Origin: Spirochaetota bacterium
GTDB lineage: Bacteria > Spirochaetota > UBA4802 > UB4802
Length of the DNA stretch: 6,272 bases
Assembly: GCA_029548025.1 (NCBI GenBank)
Contig: JAKPOE010000083.1
Location: 1-6,272, forward strand
Direction: 5' to 3'
Under the pieces are notes generated by a model that saw nothing but the letters and a program-made list of their open reading frames with translations, did not search any database and was not told the origin of the DNA. The translations under genes and the position numbers were made by a program. Below, piece after piece: positions 5,801 through 6,272 of the stretch. Numbering within the stretch: position 1 is the stretch's first letter; the number at the start of each line of letters is the position of its first letter.

Positions 5801-6272
5801 TTATTTTGTTTTCAATGACACGATATCAAGGGTTTTTAACCAATCCATTGTTTGTGCAAAACCTTCCTGAAATGAAATCTTTGGCGTCCATCCCAGCTCT
5901 CGCTTTGCCTTATCAATGCTAAACTGTAAGCGAGAACCTAAATTTTTTACCGTATATGTCGTCAAAAGAGGCCTCTTTTCAATGTTCAATGTTTTCCATA
6001 AAAATTCCATAACTACAGCAGCAGCGTACGCCACCCAGTACGGGATATGAGTAGTTACCGGTTTTACCCCCAATGTATTAGCAATCCCTTCGCAAAATTT
6101 TTGCAAGGTTACAAACTCCCCATCATGGACAAGATACCCATTGCCTATAGCCCGCTTATCAACAGCAATAAGCAACAGTAGATCAACCAGATTGTGTACA
6201 TAGGTTGGCCACACAATAACATCCTTACGCCAGAAAATAAGTTCGCGTTTAACAATAGCATCTGCCAGAAGA
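5801..6272 (-). CDS. NAD-dependent epimerase/3-beta-HSD-type extended SDR, C-terminal part
   Basis: The coding frame runs open to the window edge, so the N-terminal Rossmann domain and the catalytic YxxxK are outside it; 156 C-terminal residues are visible. A GTG at 6212-6214 could be taken for a start, but the frame upstream (residues LLADAIVKRELIFWRKD) continues the family sequence, so it is internal. Recognisable parts are the YVHNLVDLLL segment near the substrate pocket, the NGYLVHDGEFVTLQKFCEGIANTLG block of the 3-beta-HSD/sterol dehydrogenase group, and the end FSIDKAKRELGWTPKISFQEG, the standard tail of extended SDRs. A hydrophobic segment (YWVAYAAAVVMEFLW) may bind the membrane or a lipid substrate. 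Such enzymes oxidise or reduce a secondary hydroxyl or keto group with NAD(P). It is followed after 24 bases by the KDSR-like SDR, so the two are probably co-transcribed. CerR of bacterial ceramide synthesis and OleD of olefin synthesis belong to this broad group; the substrate here is unknown. Confidence 0.88.
   Translation of the reverse strand, partial: LLADAIVKRELIFWRKDVIVWPTYVHNLVDLLLLIAVDKRAIGNGYLVHDGEFVTLQKFCEGIANTLGVKPVTTHIPYWVAYAAAVVMEFLWKTLNIEKRPLLTTYTVKNLGSRLQFSIDKAKRELGWTPKISFQEGFAQTMDWLKTLDIVSLKTK

Noticed and set aside
4974..5870. Plus-strand open frames opposite the SDR gene
   Set aside because: They are antisense to a full SDR with all motifs and have no independent support.
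6212..6214. GTG as the start of the epimerase-like gene
   Set aside because: The frame is open beyond it to the window edge and encodes family-like sequence, so the gene is cut by the window and this GTG is internal.

Overview
The window is a compact bacterial segment in which every gene I can support lies on the minus strand, so it is read from right to left. It combines a conserved translation cluster, in the order tRNA-Val, thrS, infC, rpmI, rplT, with accessory genes on both sides. A gene with a signal peptide and the look of an outer-membrane beta-barrel points to a Gram-negative (diderm) bacterium. The tRNA encodes no CCA, the intergenic DNA is AT-rich, and ribosome binding sites are mostly good. 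A spirochaete-like or deltaproteobacteria-like lineage is possible, but this is a guess; nothing in the window fixes the phylum.

Right part (about 4500-6272): three closely spaced genes that look like one operon. They are the 3' part of an extended SDR (3-beta-HSD/epimerase type, cut by the window edge), a classical SDR that strongly resembles 3-ketodihydrosphingosine reductase, and an uncharacterised protein with four membrane segments. Two neighbouring dehydrogenases of these types suggest reduction of a lipid-like 3-keto substrate. No sphingolipid synthase gene is visible to prove a sphingoid pathway.

Middle part (1109-4447): a tRNA-Val(GAC) gene with an abnormal C at position 33 ends 25 bases before threonyl-tRNA synthetase. 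ThrRS is full length with all editing, zinc and catalytic residues. After an AT-rich 182-base spacer with a candidate promoter come initiation factor IF3 and ribosomal proteins L35 and L20. IF3 has no usable AUG at the conserved N-terminus. The reading frame and a strong Shine-Dalgarno sequence point to an AUA start codon, as expected for a gene that IF3 autoregulates through start-codon discrimination.

Left part (1-1108): 13 bases after rplT begins a 308-residue predicted exported beta-barrel protein of unknown function. A perfect 12-bp hairpin followed by six U, which looks like the rplT operon terminator, lies inside the signal-peptide codons of this gene. That overlap suggests either conditional read-through or an attenuator. 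The last 168 bases are AT-rich, with weak inverted repeats and candidate promoter elements only.

I see no mobile element, CRISPR array or phage gene. The points most worth following are the terminator inside a coding region, the AUA start of infC, the C33 tRNA and the KDSR-like lipid operon.
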